From Acidobacteriota bacterium (GTDB lineage Bacteria > Acidobacteriota > Vicinamibacteria > Marinacidobacterales > Marinacidobacteraceae), in contig JAJEIY010000021.1 in assembly GCA_022828085.1 (NCBI GenBank), forward strand, positions 1 through 41,908: a stretch of 41,908 nt of DNA, in the 5' to 3' direction. Positions 26,081 through 33,665 of the stretch are shown piece by piece. Under the pieces are notes generated by a model. That model ran no database searches and was not told where the DNA came from. It saw only the letters and a list, made by a program, of their open reading frames with translations. The position numbers and the translations under genes were made by a program. Position 1 is the first letter of the stretch; each line of letters begins with the position of its first letter.

Positions 26081-27190
26081 ATGAAGATCGACCGACTCAC
26101 GATCCGGGAACTCCGGCTCGACCTCAAGTACCCCTTCGAAACCAGTTTCGCGCGGGTGACCGAACAGCAGTTCCTTCTCCTCGAAGCCGAGATCAATGGA
26201 GTGAGCGGGCATTCCGAGTGCGTCGCCGATATCGCTCCGGGTTATTCCTATGAGACGGTCCGCACCGCCGAGCATCTCATCCGCGATTTCCTGTGGCCGC
26301 TGGCTGCCGGGAACGACTACGCCCATCCGGACGAGGTCGTTCCGTCCTTCGCCCGGGTCCGGGGCCACAACATGGCCAAGGCCGCCATCGAGATGGCGGT
26401 TTGGGACGCCTTCGCGCGCCTCGAAGACAAGCCGCTCGCCGCCGTGCTCGGCGGGACCCGCGCGCGCACCGTTTCCGGGGTCTCGATCGGAATCCAGGAC
26501 ACCGTGGAAGCGCTCCTCGACAAGATCGGGCTCGAACTCTCCCGGGGTTACCGGCGGATCAAGATCAAGATCAAGCCCGGGTGGGACGTCGACGTGGTCC
26601 GGAGAGTGCGCGAGCGGTATCCGGACATGCCGCTCATGGTGGACGCGAACAGCGCCTACACCCTCGCGGACGAAGCGCTCTTCCGCGAACTCGACCGGTT
26701 CGGGCTGATGATGATCGAGCAGCCCCTCGAACACGACGACATGTGGGACCACGCCGCGCTCCAACGGAAGATCGCGACGCCGATCTGCCTGGACGAATCG
26801 GTCCATTCCGTCGCCGACGCCCGCCGGGCCATCGAGATGGGAGCGTGCCGGATCATCAACGTCAAGGCGGGCCGGGTCGGGGGGCTCGCGGCGGCGCGCG
26901 ACATCGCGGCACTGGCCGAAAGCCACGGGATTCCGGTGTGGTGCGGCGGGATGCTGGAGAGCGGGGTCGGCCGGGCCCACAACATCCACCTCTCCTCGCT
27001 TCCCGGCTTCTCGATGCCGGGAGACGTAGCCGCCTCCGACCGCTACTTCACCGAGGAAATCATCGACCCTCCAGTGACCGTGGATTCCGACGGCTCGCTC
27101 CCGATCCCCGAGGGCGCCGGAATCGGCTTCGCACTGCGCGAAGACGTCATCCGACGCCACACCCTTTGCGAGACCACGCTCTCCCGCTGA
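26081..27190 (+). CDS. Enolase-superfamily enzyme: o-succinylbenzoate synthase / N-acylamino-acid racemase type
   Basis: A 369-residue member of the MLE subgroup. The KxK pair is K161/K163 in IKIKIKPGWD. The metal ligands are D188 (VDANSAY), E213 (MIEQPL) and D238 (CLDES), and the second catalytic lysine is K262 (NVKAGRVGG). All catalytic residues are present. The motif set fits the MenC/NSAR branch, whose members make o-succinylbenzoate for menaquinone or racemise N-succinylamino acids, sometimes both. No other men genes are in the window, and no amidohydrolase partner is adjacent, so the substrate is open. The gene is divergent from dxr and overlaps or abuts the HEAT-cyclophilin gene. Confidence 0.9.
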   Translation: MKIDRLTIRELRLDLKYPFETSFARVTEQQFLLLEAEINGVSGHSECVADIAPGYSYETVRTAEHLIRDFLWPLAAGNDYAHPDEVVPSFARVRGHNMAKAAIEMAVWDAFARLEDKPLAAVLGGTRARTVSGVSIGIQDTVEALLDKIGLELSRGYRRIKIKIKPGWDVDVVRRVRERYPDMPLMVDANSAYTLADEALFRELDRFGLMMIEQPLEHDDMWDHAALQRKIATPICLDESVHSVADARRAIEMGACRIINVKAGRVGGLAAARDIAALAESHGIPVWCGGMLESGVGRAHNIHLSSLPGFSMPGDVAASDRYFTEEIIDPPVTVDSDGSLPIPEGAGIGFALREDVIRRHTLCETTLSR

Positions 27191-29328
27191 CCCGCCCGGT
27201 TCCGGGGTCGCGATCCCGCGCGCGGGTTCTGCTCGCAGGCGCGTGCCTTCTTCTCGCGGCGGCGCCGGTCTCCGCGCAACCGCCGGCGCCGGAGAGCAGG
27301 CCCGGCGTCCGGCAACTGCCTGGCCCACCGATCCTCCCCACTCCCGAGCGGCTTGCACGCGTCCTCTCGCTCGAAGACGCGCGGTCCTTCGGGGACGGGT
27401 GGCTCCGGGACCGGGTCTTCGATCCGGACCCCGAGGTGCGGCGCCGGGCGGTGCTCGCCCTCGGACGCATCGGCCGGCCCGAAGCCGTCGAACCGCTGGT
27501 CACCGCTCTCGCCTCCGACGAAGCGGGAGCCGTTCGCTCGACCGCGGCCTTCGCCCTCGGCATCGTTGAAGATCCGCTGCCGGCAGAGGCAATCTCGGCA
27601 CTCGAGGCGGCGCTTGAGGACGGCTCGAGCCGGGTTCGCGAGAAGGCGATCGAGGCCATCGGGCGGCGGGGAGGCGAACGCGCCGCCGAGATTGTCGCGG
27701 GCCGGCTTGCCGAACTGGTGGAGGTGTCCGGCTACTCCGACCGGCGCGAGGACGTCGAGGCGTTCCGGCGGCGGACGTCCTGGGACGAAGCAAGGCTCGG
27801 TCTCTTCGCCCTGGCCCGCATCCGGGACGACGGGGGTGACCCGGAGGACGCCGGCAGAGTCCTCGGCCGCGGGGGTTCCCCGCGAACGCTCTGGTGGGTT
27901 TCGGCGTGGACCGCGGCCCGTCTCGGGGATCCGGAACTCGTGTCCCTGCATCGGGCCTACGCGAGCTCGCCGGATCCGGTCATCCGGGCGCTCGGCGTTC
28001 GCGGGCTCGGCTCCACGGGGCTGCCGGTGGCCGAAGAGATCGCCCCCGAACTCAGCCACCCGAGCGACACCGTCAGGATCGAAGCGATCCGCGTCATCCG
28101 GGCACTGGCGGAAGCCGGCCTGCCGGTGGGCGCCACAACCGGAGCGCGGCTCGTCGAGGCGCTCGACGATGCGGTTCCCGCGATCCGCCGGGAGGCGCTT
28201 CGCGGACTCGGCCAGGTGCGGCACCCCGAGGTCACGGACGCGCTGATCCGGCGGATCCAGTCTTCCGATCCCGAGGTGCGCGCCGGAGCCATGCGGGCCC
28301 TCTACCCCCAGGACCAGGAGGGGTTCTTCCTGCTCCTTTCCGGCTGGTCGGACCGCGATCCGGCCGGCAGGATCGCGATGACCCGGCGGCTTTCCGAGAT
28401 CCCCGACCCTCGCATCCGCAACTTCCTGTTGCGGAACCCGCTCACCGACCAGGACCCCACGGTACGCGCGGTCGCCCTCGGCGGACTCGGAGAACTCGAG
28501 GAAACGCTGCGGAGCGCCGGAGACGAGGGTCCGGAGGTCGCCCCTGCCCTGATCCGCCACCTCGGCGCCGAGGATCCCTACGAGCGCGCCGCCGCCGCCG
28601 CGGCGCTCGGGCGCCTCGAAACCGGGGCCGAGAGCCTGCGGCAGTCCTACGGCGCGGACACGGCCCCGGTGCCTGACTTCCGGCTGGCCGCACTCCGTGC
28701 CGGACTCGCCCAGGGGCCGGAGAGCGACCGGATCGAATTCGCCCGCGCAGCCCTCACCGATCCGGCCTGGCCCGTCCGCCGCGAGGCCCATGAATTCCTC
28801 CGCCGTTCGGGAGCCGCCGACGAGGATCCGGCTCCCGCCGGGACGCTCGAGACCACGGACTACCGGGCCATGCTCGAAGCCCCGTTCAGTCCGCTCGCCT
28901 GGATCGAGACCGCCCGGGGAACCATCGAGATCGAACTCTTCGTCGGCGACGCGCCCCGCACCGTGTCGAACTTCATCCGCCTCGCCCGCGAGGGCTTCTA
29001 CGACGGCCTCCGCTTCCACCGGGTGGTCCCGAACTTCGTGCTCCAGGCGGGCGACCCGCGGGGGGACTCCTCGGGGGGTCCCGGCTACACGATCCGGTGC
29101 GAGGTCGGCGAGGGCTTCTACATGCGCGGGAGCGTGGGCATGGCGCTCGACGGCAAGGACACCGGCGGCAGCCAGTTCTTCATCACCCTGCTTCCCCAGC
29201 CCCACCTCAACGGCCGTTACACCCTCTTCGGTCACGTGCGGGACGGATTCGCCGTCCTGGACCAGATCGAGCCGGGAGACCGGATCCGGCGCATTCGCAT
29301 CTGGGACGGGATAACCCCCCCGGAGTAG
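27166..29328 (+). CDS. Exported HEAT-repeat protein fused to a cyclophilin peptidyl-prolyl isomerase
   Basis: About 720 residues. A basic stretch and a hydrophobic segment (RVLLAGACLLLAAAPVSAQ) form a signal peptide, so it acts in the periplasm or at the surface. About residues 60-560 are HEAT-like helical repeats (for example DPEVRRRAVLALGRIGRPEAV and DPEVRAGAMRALY). About 575-715 form a cyclophilin domain with FHRVVPNFVLQAGD and SQFFITL; the catalytic Arg, the Phe and Gln of that motif and the hydrophobic-pocket Phe are kept. The HEAT scaffold may present clients to the isomerase. The start is uncertain: TTG 27166 overlaps the previous gene by 25 nt, while CTG 27187 would overlap its stop as CTGA. 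There is no ATG or GTG in frame ahead of the signal peptide. Confidence 0.85.
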   Translation: MRDHALPLTRPVPGSRSRARVLLAGACLLLAAAPVSAQPPAPESRPGVRQLPGPPILPTPERLARVLSLEDARSFGDGWLRDRVFDPDPEVRRRAVLALGRIGRPEAVEPLVTALASDEAGAVRSTAAFALGIVEDPLPAEAISALEAALEDGSSRVREKAIEAIGRRGGERAAEIVAGRLAELVEVSGYSDRREDVEAFRRRTSWDEARLGLFALARIRDDGGDPEDAGRVLGRGGSPRTLWWVSAWTAARLGDPELVSLHRAYASSPDPVIRALGVRGLGSTGLPVAEEIAPELSHPSDTVRIEAIRVIRALAEAGLPVGATTGARLVEALDDAVPAIRREALRGLGQVRHPEVTDALIRRIQSSDPEVRAGAMRALYPQDQEGFFLLLSGWSDRDPAGRIAMTRRLSEIPDPRIRNFLLRNPLTDQDPTVRAVALGGLGELEETLRSAGDEGPEVAPALIRHLGAEDPYERAAAAAALGRLETGAESLRQSYGADTAPVPDFRLAALRAGLAQGPESDRIEFARAALTDPAWPVRREAHEFLRRSGAADEDPAPAGTLETTDYRAMLEAPFSPLAWIETARGTIEIELFVGDAPRTVSNFIRLAREGFYDGLRFHRVVPNFVLQAGDPRGDSSGGPGYTIRCEVGEGFYMRGSVGMALDGKDTGGSQFFITLLPQPHLNGRYTLFGHVRDGFAVLDQIEPGDRIRRIRIWDGITPPE

Positions 29329-30173
29329 TGCCGCCCGCCGCCAATCGGTCGCGGCCCCGCTTCGGGCTGTTGGCCGTGGACCTCGACGGCACCCTGCTGA
29401 ACTCCCGGAAGGAAGTTTCCGAGCAGAACCGGGCGGCTCTCGCCCGCGCGGAAGCGGCGGGGGTCGCGCTCGCGTTCATCTCCGGCCGGCGCTACGCGGA
29501 ACTCAGGGTCCTCACCGCGGACCTCTCGGGCGCCGCTTTCCGGGTAGGGCACGGCGGCGCCCTCATCCGGCGCCGCGGCCGGACCATCGCCGAAACTCCG
29601 CTCCCGAAGACGGCGGCCGAACGGGCCGTCCGGTCGGCGCGGCGGCTCCGGATCCCCGCCCTGATCAGCGAACGCGACGGCAGCGTCCGCATCACCGCCC
29701 ATTCCCCGACCACCCCCCGGGTCGCGCGCTACCTGCGGACCGTTCGGCCAGAGCCCCGCTTCGACCCGGATCCGGCGTTCGCGGAGGATCCGCTGCATCT
29801 CGTGATCGCCGGCACCCCGGAGACGTGCCGCGAGGCGGAACGCGAACTGAGGGAGTCGCTCGGGGAATCGGTCAACCTCGCCCGAACCGAGTACGCGGCC
29901 TCCCGTCTCGGTCTGCTGGATGTCCTGGCGAGCGCCGCCAACAAGGGAACCGCGCTCGCCAGGATCGCCCGGGAGGCCGGTCTGCCGCTCAGCGCCACGC
30001 TGGCGATCGGGGACAACTGGAACGACCTGGAGATGCTGGAAACCGCGGGGGTCGGGGTGTTGATGGAAAACGCCGAACCGGGGCTGAAGACCCGAGGCTT
30101 CGAAACCACCGCCTCGCACGACGCGCACGGGGTGGCGGCCGCGATCGATCGGCTGGTGTTTGGCGCGTCGTGA
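29328..30173 (+). CDS. HAD-superfamily hydrolase, Cof-type (IIB)
   Basis: A 281-residue phosphatase of the haloacid dehalogenase superfamily. Motif I is VDLDGTLLN (nucleophile D18, acid/base D20), motif II lies in FISGR, and motif IV is GDNWNDLEML near residue 230, with the KGTALA lysine of motif III just before. The cap of about residues 85-190 is of the Cof or sugar-phosphatase type. Substrates of this group are sugar phosphates or flavin-type nucleotides and cannot be read from sequence. GTG 29328 overlaps the preceding TAG stop by one base (TAGTG), and the stop overlaps the tgt start (GTGA). Confidence 0.9.
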   Translation: MPPAANRSRPRFGLLAVDLDGTLLNSRKEVSEQNRAALARAEAAGVALAFISGRRYAELRVLTADLSGAAFRVGHGGALIRRRGRTIAETPLPKTAAERAVRSARRLRIPALISERDGSVRITAHSPTTPRVARYLRTVRPEPRFDPDPAFAEDPLHLVIAGTPETCREAERELRESLGESVNLARTEYAASRLGLLDVLASAANKGTALARIAREAGLPLSATLAIGDNWNDLEMLETAGVGVLMENAEPGLKTRGFETTASHDAHGVAAAIDRLVFGAS

Positions 30174-31288
30174 AGCCCGGCTTCGCGATCCGGCACCGAA
30201 GCGGGGGAGCCCGCCTGGGGCGCCTCGACACCGCTCACGGTCCGGTGGAGACCCCCGCCTTCATGCCGGTCGCCACCGGGGGGGCGATCCGGGGGCTCAC
30301 GAGTGCGGGCGTGGCCGCCACCGGGACCCGCATCCTGCTGAGCAACGCCTGGCACCTGATGCTGCAGCCCGGGGACGAGAGGATCGCAGCGCTCGGCGGA
30401 CTGCACCGGCTGATGGCCTGGGACCACCCCATCCTCACCGACAGTGGCGGCTATCAGGTGGCGAGTCTTCCAACCCTCCGGGAGATCTCGGAGACCGGAG
30501 TGCACCTGCGTTCCTACCGGGACGGGTCACCGCACGACCTGACTCCGGAGCGGGCCGTCGAAATCCAGCGGAACCTCGGCTCGGACATCGCGATGGTGCT
30601 CGACGAATGTCTCGCGCTTCCGGCCCCGCCCGAGGAAGTCGAACGGGCGGCCGCGCGCAGCCTGCGCTGGGCCGAGCGCTCCCTGGCGGCGCCGCGCGCT
30701 CCGGGCCAGCTCCTCTTCGGCATCGTCCAGGGAGGCACCGTTCCGGAGGTGAGGCGCGCGAACGCGCGGGCCCTCCTTTCCCTCGGTCCTCCGGGAGAGG
30801 GATTCGACGGCTTCGGCATCGGCGGCCTGCTCATGGGAGAACCGACCCGGGACACCCGCCGCATGACCGAGCTTTCCGCGGAGGTTCTTGGCGAAGAGCG
30901 GCCTCGTTATCTCATGGGTGCCGGTTTGCCGGCGGACCTGATCGAATCGGCCGGGCTCGGCATGGATCTCTTCGACAGCGTGATTCCGACGCGGCTCGCC
31001 CGCCGCGGCATCGTCTTCACCTCGACGGGCCGGCTGAACGTTTCGCGAGCCCCCTACCGGGATGACCCCGCCCGGCTCGACGAGGAGTGCGAGTGCCTCG
31101 CCTGCCGCGACTACTGCCGCGCCTGGCTGCACCATCTGCTCCGGGCGAAGGAGCGGATCGCCGCCACCCTGCTCAGCGCCCACAACCTCACGTTCTACGC
31201 CGGACTCATGGCCCGGATGCGCGAGGCGATCGCCGCGGACCGCTTCGCCGAGTTCCACGACGAGAACCGCAACCGCTGGAGGAACTGA
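30170..31288 (+). CDS. tgt: tRNA-guanine transglycosylase (queuine tRNA-ribosyltransferase)
   Basis: A 372-residue enzyme that exchanges guanine 34 for preQ1 in tRNAs with GUN anticodons, a step of queuosine synthesis. D91 in LTDSGGYQ and the nucleophile D269 in GMDLFDSVIPTR are present. Zinc ligands C307, C309, C312 and H338 show the family CxCxxC-x25-H spacing. GTG 30170 overlaps the HAD gene stop. queA, often adjacent to tgt and followed by yajC-secD-secF, is missing here although yajC-secDF do follow. A 477-nt structured gap separates tgt from yajC. Confidence 0.96.
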   Translation: MKPGFAIRHRSGGARLGRLDTAHGPVETPAFMPVATGGAIRGLTSAGVAATGTRILLSNAWHLMLQPGDERIAALGGLHRLMAWDHPILTDSGGYQVASLPTLREISETGVHLRSYRDGSPHDLTPERAVEIQRNLGSDIAMVLDECLALPAPPEEVERAAARSLRWAERSLAAPRAPGQLLFGIVQGGTVPEVRRANARALLSLGPPGEGFDGFGIGGLLMGEPTRDTRRMTELSAEVLGEERPRYLMGAGLPADLIESAGLGMDLFDSVIPTRLARRGIVFTSTGRLNVSRAPYRDDPARLDEECECLACRDYCRAWLHHLLRAKERIAATLLSAHNLTFYAGLMARMREAIAADRFAEFHDENRNRWRN

Positions 31289-31366
31289 CGGAGAAGGTCC
31301 GCCAGGCGCCCGCGCGATTCGCGGCCGGCAGCGGTGGCCCGTTCCACAAGGCCTGGCCCCACGGGT

Positions 31367-31389
31367 GCGGGCCTTCAGGCCGGCGCTCC
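31367..31389 (+). repeat. Dispersed 13-mer repeat, single unit
   Basis: GGCCT-TC-AGGCC palindrome (31370-31381) runs into AGGCCGGCGCTCC (31377-31389), identical to the unit at 19297-19309. Confidence 0.55.
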
Positions 31390-31429
31390 GTGTCGTTGCA
31401 CTCTCTGGCCGGGCGAAAAGCGAACAAGG

Positions 31430-31450
31430 CAGCGAACCTCTGGTTCGCTG
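31430..31450. repeat. Perfect 9-bp hairpin, loop TCT
   Basis: CAGCGAACC and GGTTCGCTG pair perfectly around TCT. No T run follows. Confidence 0.6.
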
Positions 31451-31470
31451 TCGGCGATTTCGGGGGAAAG

Positions 31471-31497
31471 TGTGAAAGGGGGTTACCCCCTTTCACA
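31471..31497. repeat. Perfect 12-bp hairpin, loop TTA
   Basis: TGTGAAAGGGGG and CCCCCTTTCACA pair perfectly around TTA. Stable, but without the T run of an intrinsic terminator. Confidence 0.65.
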
Positions 31498-31508
31498 GCA
31501 GGAAACGA

Positions 31509-31560
31509 CGAACCGGAACTCGCCGAAGTGCGCGCCAGCGCGCGAGGGAGTTTCGGTTCG
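31509..31560. repeat. 13-bp inverted repeat with a nested GC hairpin
   Basis: 31509-31521 pairs with 31548-31560 over 13 positions, with one G-U pair in RNA. Inside, GCGCGC-CA-GCGCGC (31530-31543) can form its own tight hairpin. Confidence 0.55.
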
Positions 31561-31575
31561 CGGCGCGAAGCGCCG
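31561..31575. repeat. Perfect 6-bp hairpin, loop GAA
   Basis: CGGCGC and GCGCCG pair around GAA, directly abutting the previous inverted repeat. Confidence 0.5.
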
Positions 31576-31576
31576 G

Positions 31577-31657
31577 GCGGTTCCCGAACGGGGCCCGGTT
31601 CGAATCGGGACCTGGAAGCACAAACCGATAATGCCCGAGGCCCCGTTCGGGAACCGC
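31577..31657. repeat. 19-bp perfect inverted repeat with a 43-nt spacer
   Basis: GCGGTTCCCGAACGGGGCC at 31577-31595 is the exact reverse complement of 31639-31657. The spacer contains GGTTCGAATC, which resembles a tRNA T-loop but lacks a matching stem. The right arm ends just before the TTGACG and TATCCT promoter-like elements. Confidence 0.7.
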
Positions 31658-31675
31658 TTGACGGGGCCCCCGTGG

Positions 31676-31681
31676 TATCCT
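31676..31681 (+). promoter_or_regulatory. Extended -10-like element upstream of yajC
   Basis: TGGTATCCT contains an extended -10 (TGn plus TATCCT). TTGACG at 31658-31663 is only 12 nt upstream, too close for a standard -35, so the extended -10 would have to do most of the work. Confidence 0.35.
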
Positions 31682-31699
31682 GCCCGACTCGGCGCCCGG

Positions 31700-31730
31700 C
31701 CCGCTCTCCCGAGGGGGATGCGGGTTTTTT
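31700..31730 (+). terminator. Intrinsic-terminator-like hairpin before yajC
   Basis: CCCGC (31700-31704) pairs with GCGGG (31720-31724), extended inward by TCTCCC with GGGGGA around one bulge, followed by six T (31725-31730). It lies after the putative promoter and before the yajC start, so it may end the tgt transcript or act as an attenuator of yajC-secDF. Confidence 0.55.
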
Positions 31731-31765
31731 CACATCACAGTTTTCTCGGGAGCCGAATCCTGACC

Positions 31766-32068
31766 ATGCTTCCCACACTGCTCCAGGCGGACCCGGCCGG
31801 CGGCGCGTTCGGCATGCAGATCGTGCTGTTCGCCATCATTTTCGGCATCTTCTACTTCATCGTTTTCCGTCCCATGCGCAAGCGCCAGCGGGAGACCGAA
31901 GCGATGCTGCGTAGCCTCGAGCGCGGCGCCCGGGTGGTGACGACCGGCGGCATTCACGGGACCATCGCCGGGATTCAGGGTGACATCGTGCAGCTCAAGG
32001 TCACCGATCAGGTCAAACTTCAGATCTCGAAGAGCGCTGTCGCCAGCGTGATCGACAAGAAACACTGA
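31766..32068 (+). CDS. yajC: Preprotein translocase subunit YajC
   Basis: A 100-residue protein with one N-terminal membrane helix (about 17-37, MQIVLFAIIFGIFYFIVF), the RPMRKRQRE motif and a small cytoplasmic beta domain (GARVVTTGGIHGTIAGI). It accompanies SecD and SecF in the Sec holocomplex. ATG 31766 gives the normal length; the frame is open far upstream but only through the hairpin region. secD follows after 40 nt. Confidence 0.95.
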   Translation: MLPTLLQADPAGGAFGMQIVLFAIIFGIFYFIVFRPMRKRQRETEAMLRSLERGARVVTTGGIHGTIAGIQGDIVQLKVTDQVKLQISKSAVASVIDKKH

Positions 32069-32108
32069 GCGGCGGGACGGCAGTCCGGGGTTCCACCGCA
32101 TCCGACTG

Positions 32109-33647
32109 ATGGCCAGACGCCTCCGCCTCAAAGCAGTCCTGCTCCTGCTTCTGGTCGCCGGGCTGGTCTATGTGGTCAACCCGCCGCGAGACACGCTCGT
32201 CCTGGGGCTGGACCTGCAGGGCGGCATTCACCTCGTCATGCGGGTCCACACCGAGGACGCGGTACGGGTACTGACCGACGAGACCGCCGAACAGTTCGCC
32301 GAACACCTCGATAACGAGGAGATCGACTTCGCGGACATCGAAACCGAAGGACTGGGACAGCTCACCATCCTCAACCTGGACGACTCCCGCCTCCGGGAAG
32401 TCCGGGACATCGTCGCCTTCAGCTGGCCGGGCTGGGACCTCCGGAGCGCCGGGGGCGGCGACTGGTCGTTCAACCTCCGCCCGAGCGAGGAGATCGTCGT
32501 CCGCGAGCAGACGGTCACCCAGGCGATGGAGACCATCCGCCGCCGGGTGGACGAACTCGGAGTCGCGGAGCCGGTCATCACGACCCATGGGAACACCGGG
32601 GATCAGATCCTCGTGCAGCTGCCCGGCTACGAAGACGTGGCGCGGGCCAAGGAGATCATCCAGGCCACGGCCCAACTCGAACTCCGGCTCGTGCAGGCGG
32701 GGCCCGCGCTCGACGAGGCGGCCCTGCCCCCGCTCAACAGCTCGCTCGAGAACTTCCCCACGGAGCTTCCCACCGGCGCGATCGGCTACTACCAGGTGAA
32801 TCGGGTCGCCGCCATCACCGGCCGCGACCTCCGGAACGCCCGGCAGGCCATCGACTTCCAGACGAACACCCCCAACGTGGAGTTCAGCCTCCATGCCGAG
32901 GGCGCTTCCCGGTTCCGCGACTTCACCGGCGCCAACGTGGGCCGACAGATGGCCATCGTGCTCGATGACCTGGTGGTCTCCGCCCCGGTCATCCAGAGCC
33001 CGATCTACGACCAGGGCCAGATCGTCGGGAACTTCACGGTGGACGAAGCCGTCGATCTGGCGCTCGTGCTGCGCGCCGGAGCGCTCCCCGCGTCCCTGGA
33101 ATACCAGGAGGAGCGCACCGTCGGACCTTCCCTCGGCGCGGATTCGATCCGCAGCGGGGTCACTGCGTCGCTCGCCGGTCTGGCGGGCGTTCTGCTCTTC
33201 ATCATCTTCTACTACCGCCTCTCGGGAGTGAACGCCGTTGTCGCGTTGCTCCTGAACCTCCTGATCCTGCTGGGCGCGATGGCGTACTTCGCGGCCACCC
33301 TCACGCTCCCCGGCATCGCCGGCGTCATCCTGACCATCGGCATGGGGGTGGATGCGAACGTCCTCATCTTCGAGCGCATCAAGGAGGAAATGCGGACCGG
33401 GAAACCCCCCCGGACGGCCATCTCGGTGGGTTTCTCGCGTGTCTTCTGGACGATCGTGGACGCGAACATGACGAGCCTGGTAGCCGCCGCCATCCTGTTC
33501 CAGTTCGGCACCGGCCCCGTCCAGGGATTCGCCGTGACCCTCAGCATCGGACTGGTGAGCAACGTCTTCACCGCCATGTTCGTGTCGCGCTACATCTTCG
33601 ACCTGGTGCTCTCCGGACGGCGCCAGGTCGCCGCGCTCAGCATCTAG
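32109..33647 (+). CDS. secD: Protein translocase subunit SecD
   Basis: A 512-residue inner-membrane protein that, with SecF, uses the proton gradient to pull secreted proteins out of the SecYEG channel. One helix at the N-terminus (AVLLLLLVAGLVYVV) precedes the GLDLQGGIHLVM motif, the large periplasmic domain and five C-terminal helices with GMGVDANVLIFERIKEE, the characteristic proton-path motif. The ATG has a short upstream region without a clear Shine-Dalgarno. secF starts 18 nt after the stop. Confidence 0.97.
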   Translation: MARRLRLKAVLLLLLVAGLVYVVNPPRDTLVLGLDLQGGIHLVMRVHTEDAVRVLTDETAEQFAEHLDNEEIDFADIETEGLGQLTILNLDDSRLREVRDIVAFSWPGWDLRSAGGGDWSFNLRPSEEIVVREQTVTQAMETIRRRVDELGVAEPVITTHGNTGDQILVQLPGYEDVARAKEIIQATAQLELRLVQAGPALDEAALPPLNSSLENFPTELPTGAIGYYQVNRVAAITGRDLRNARQAIDFQTNTPNVEFSLHAEGASRFRDFTGANVGRQMAIVLDDLVVSAPVIQSPIYDQGQIVGNFTVDEAVDLALVLRAGALPASLEYQEERTVGPSLGADSIRSGVTASLAGLAGVLLFIIFYYRLSGVNAVVALLLNLLILLGAMAYFAATLTLPGIAGVILTIGMGVDANVLIFERIKEEMRTGKPPRTAISVGFSRVFWTIVDANMTSLVAAAILFQFGTGPVQGFAVTLSIGLVSNVFTAMFVSRYIFDLVLSGRRQVAALSI

Positions 33648-33665
33648 CGGGCTGGCGGGAACCGA

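Larger units (their letters stand above)
31289..31765. other. Long gene-free region, dense in hairpins
   Basis: This 477-nt stretch has no convincing gene: the frames crossing it lack signals and are broken by palindromes. It holds, in order, a single 13-mer repeat unit, at least five consecutive inverted repeats with tiny loops, a 19-bp perfect inverted repeat, a -10-like element and a terminator-like hairpin before yajC. Each is listed separately. It could be a structured RNA, an array of mobile palindromic elements, or both. Confidence 0.6.

Noticed and set aside
31597..31606. GGTTCGAATC, a tRNA T-loop-like sequence
   Set aside because: The flanking bases do not form a 5-bp T-stem, and there is no acceptor stem, anticodon arm or CCA end. 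It lies in the spacer of the 19-bp inverted repeat.
31289..31765. tmRNA or RNase P RNA in the long gap
   Set aside because: No tag-peptide frame, no tmRNA 5-prime motif and no tRNA-like end could be found, and no RNase P conserved motifs are visible.
31087..31914. Open frame crossing from tgt into yajC
   Set aside because: It is out of frame with both genes, runs through the hairpin array and shows no domain.
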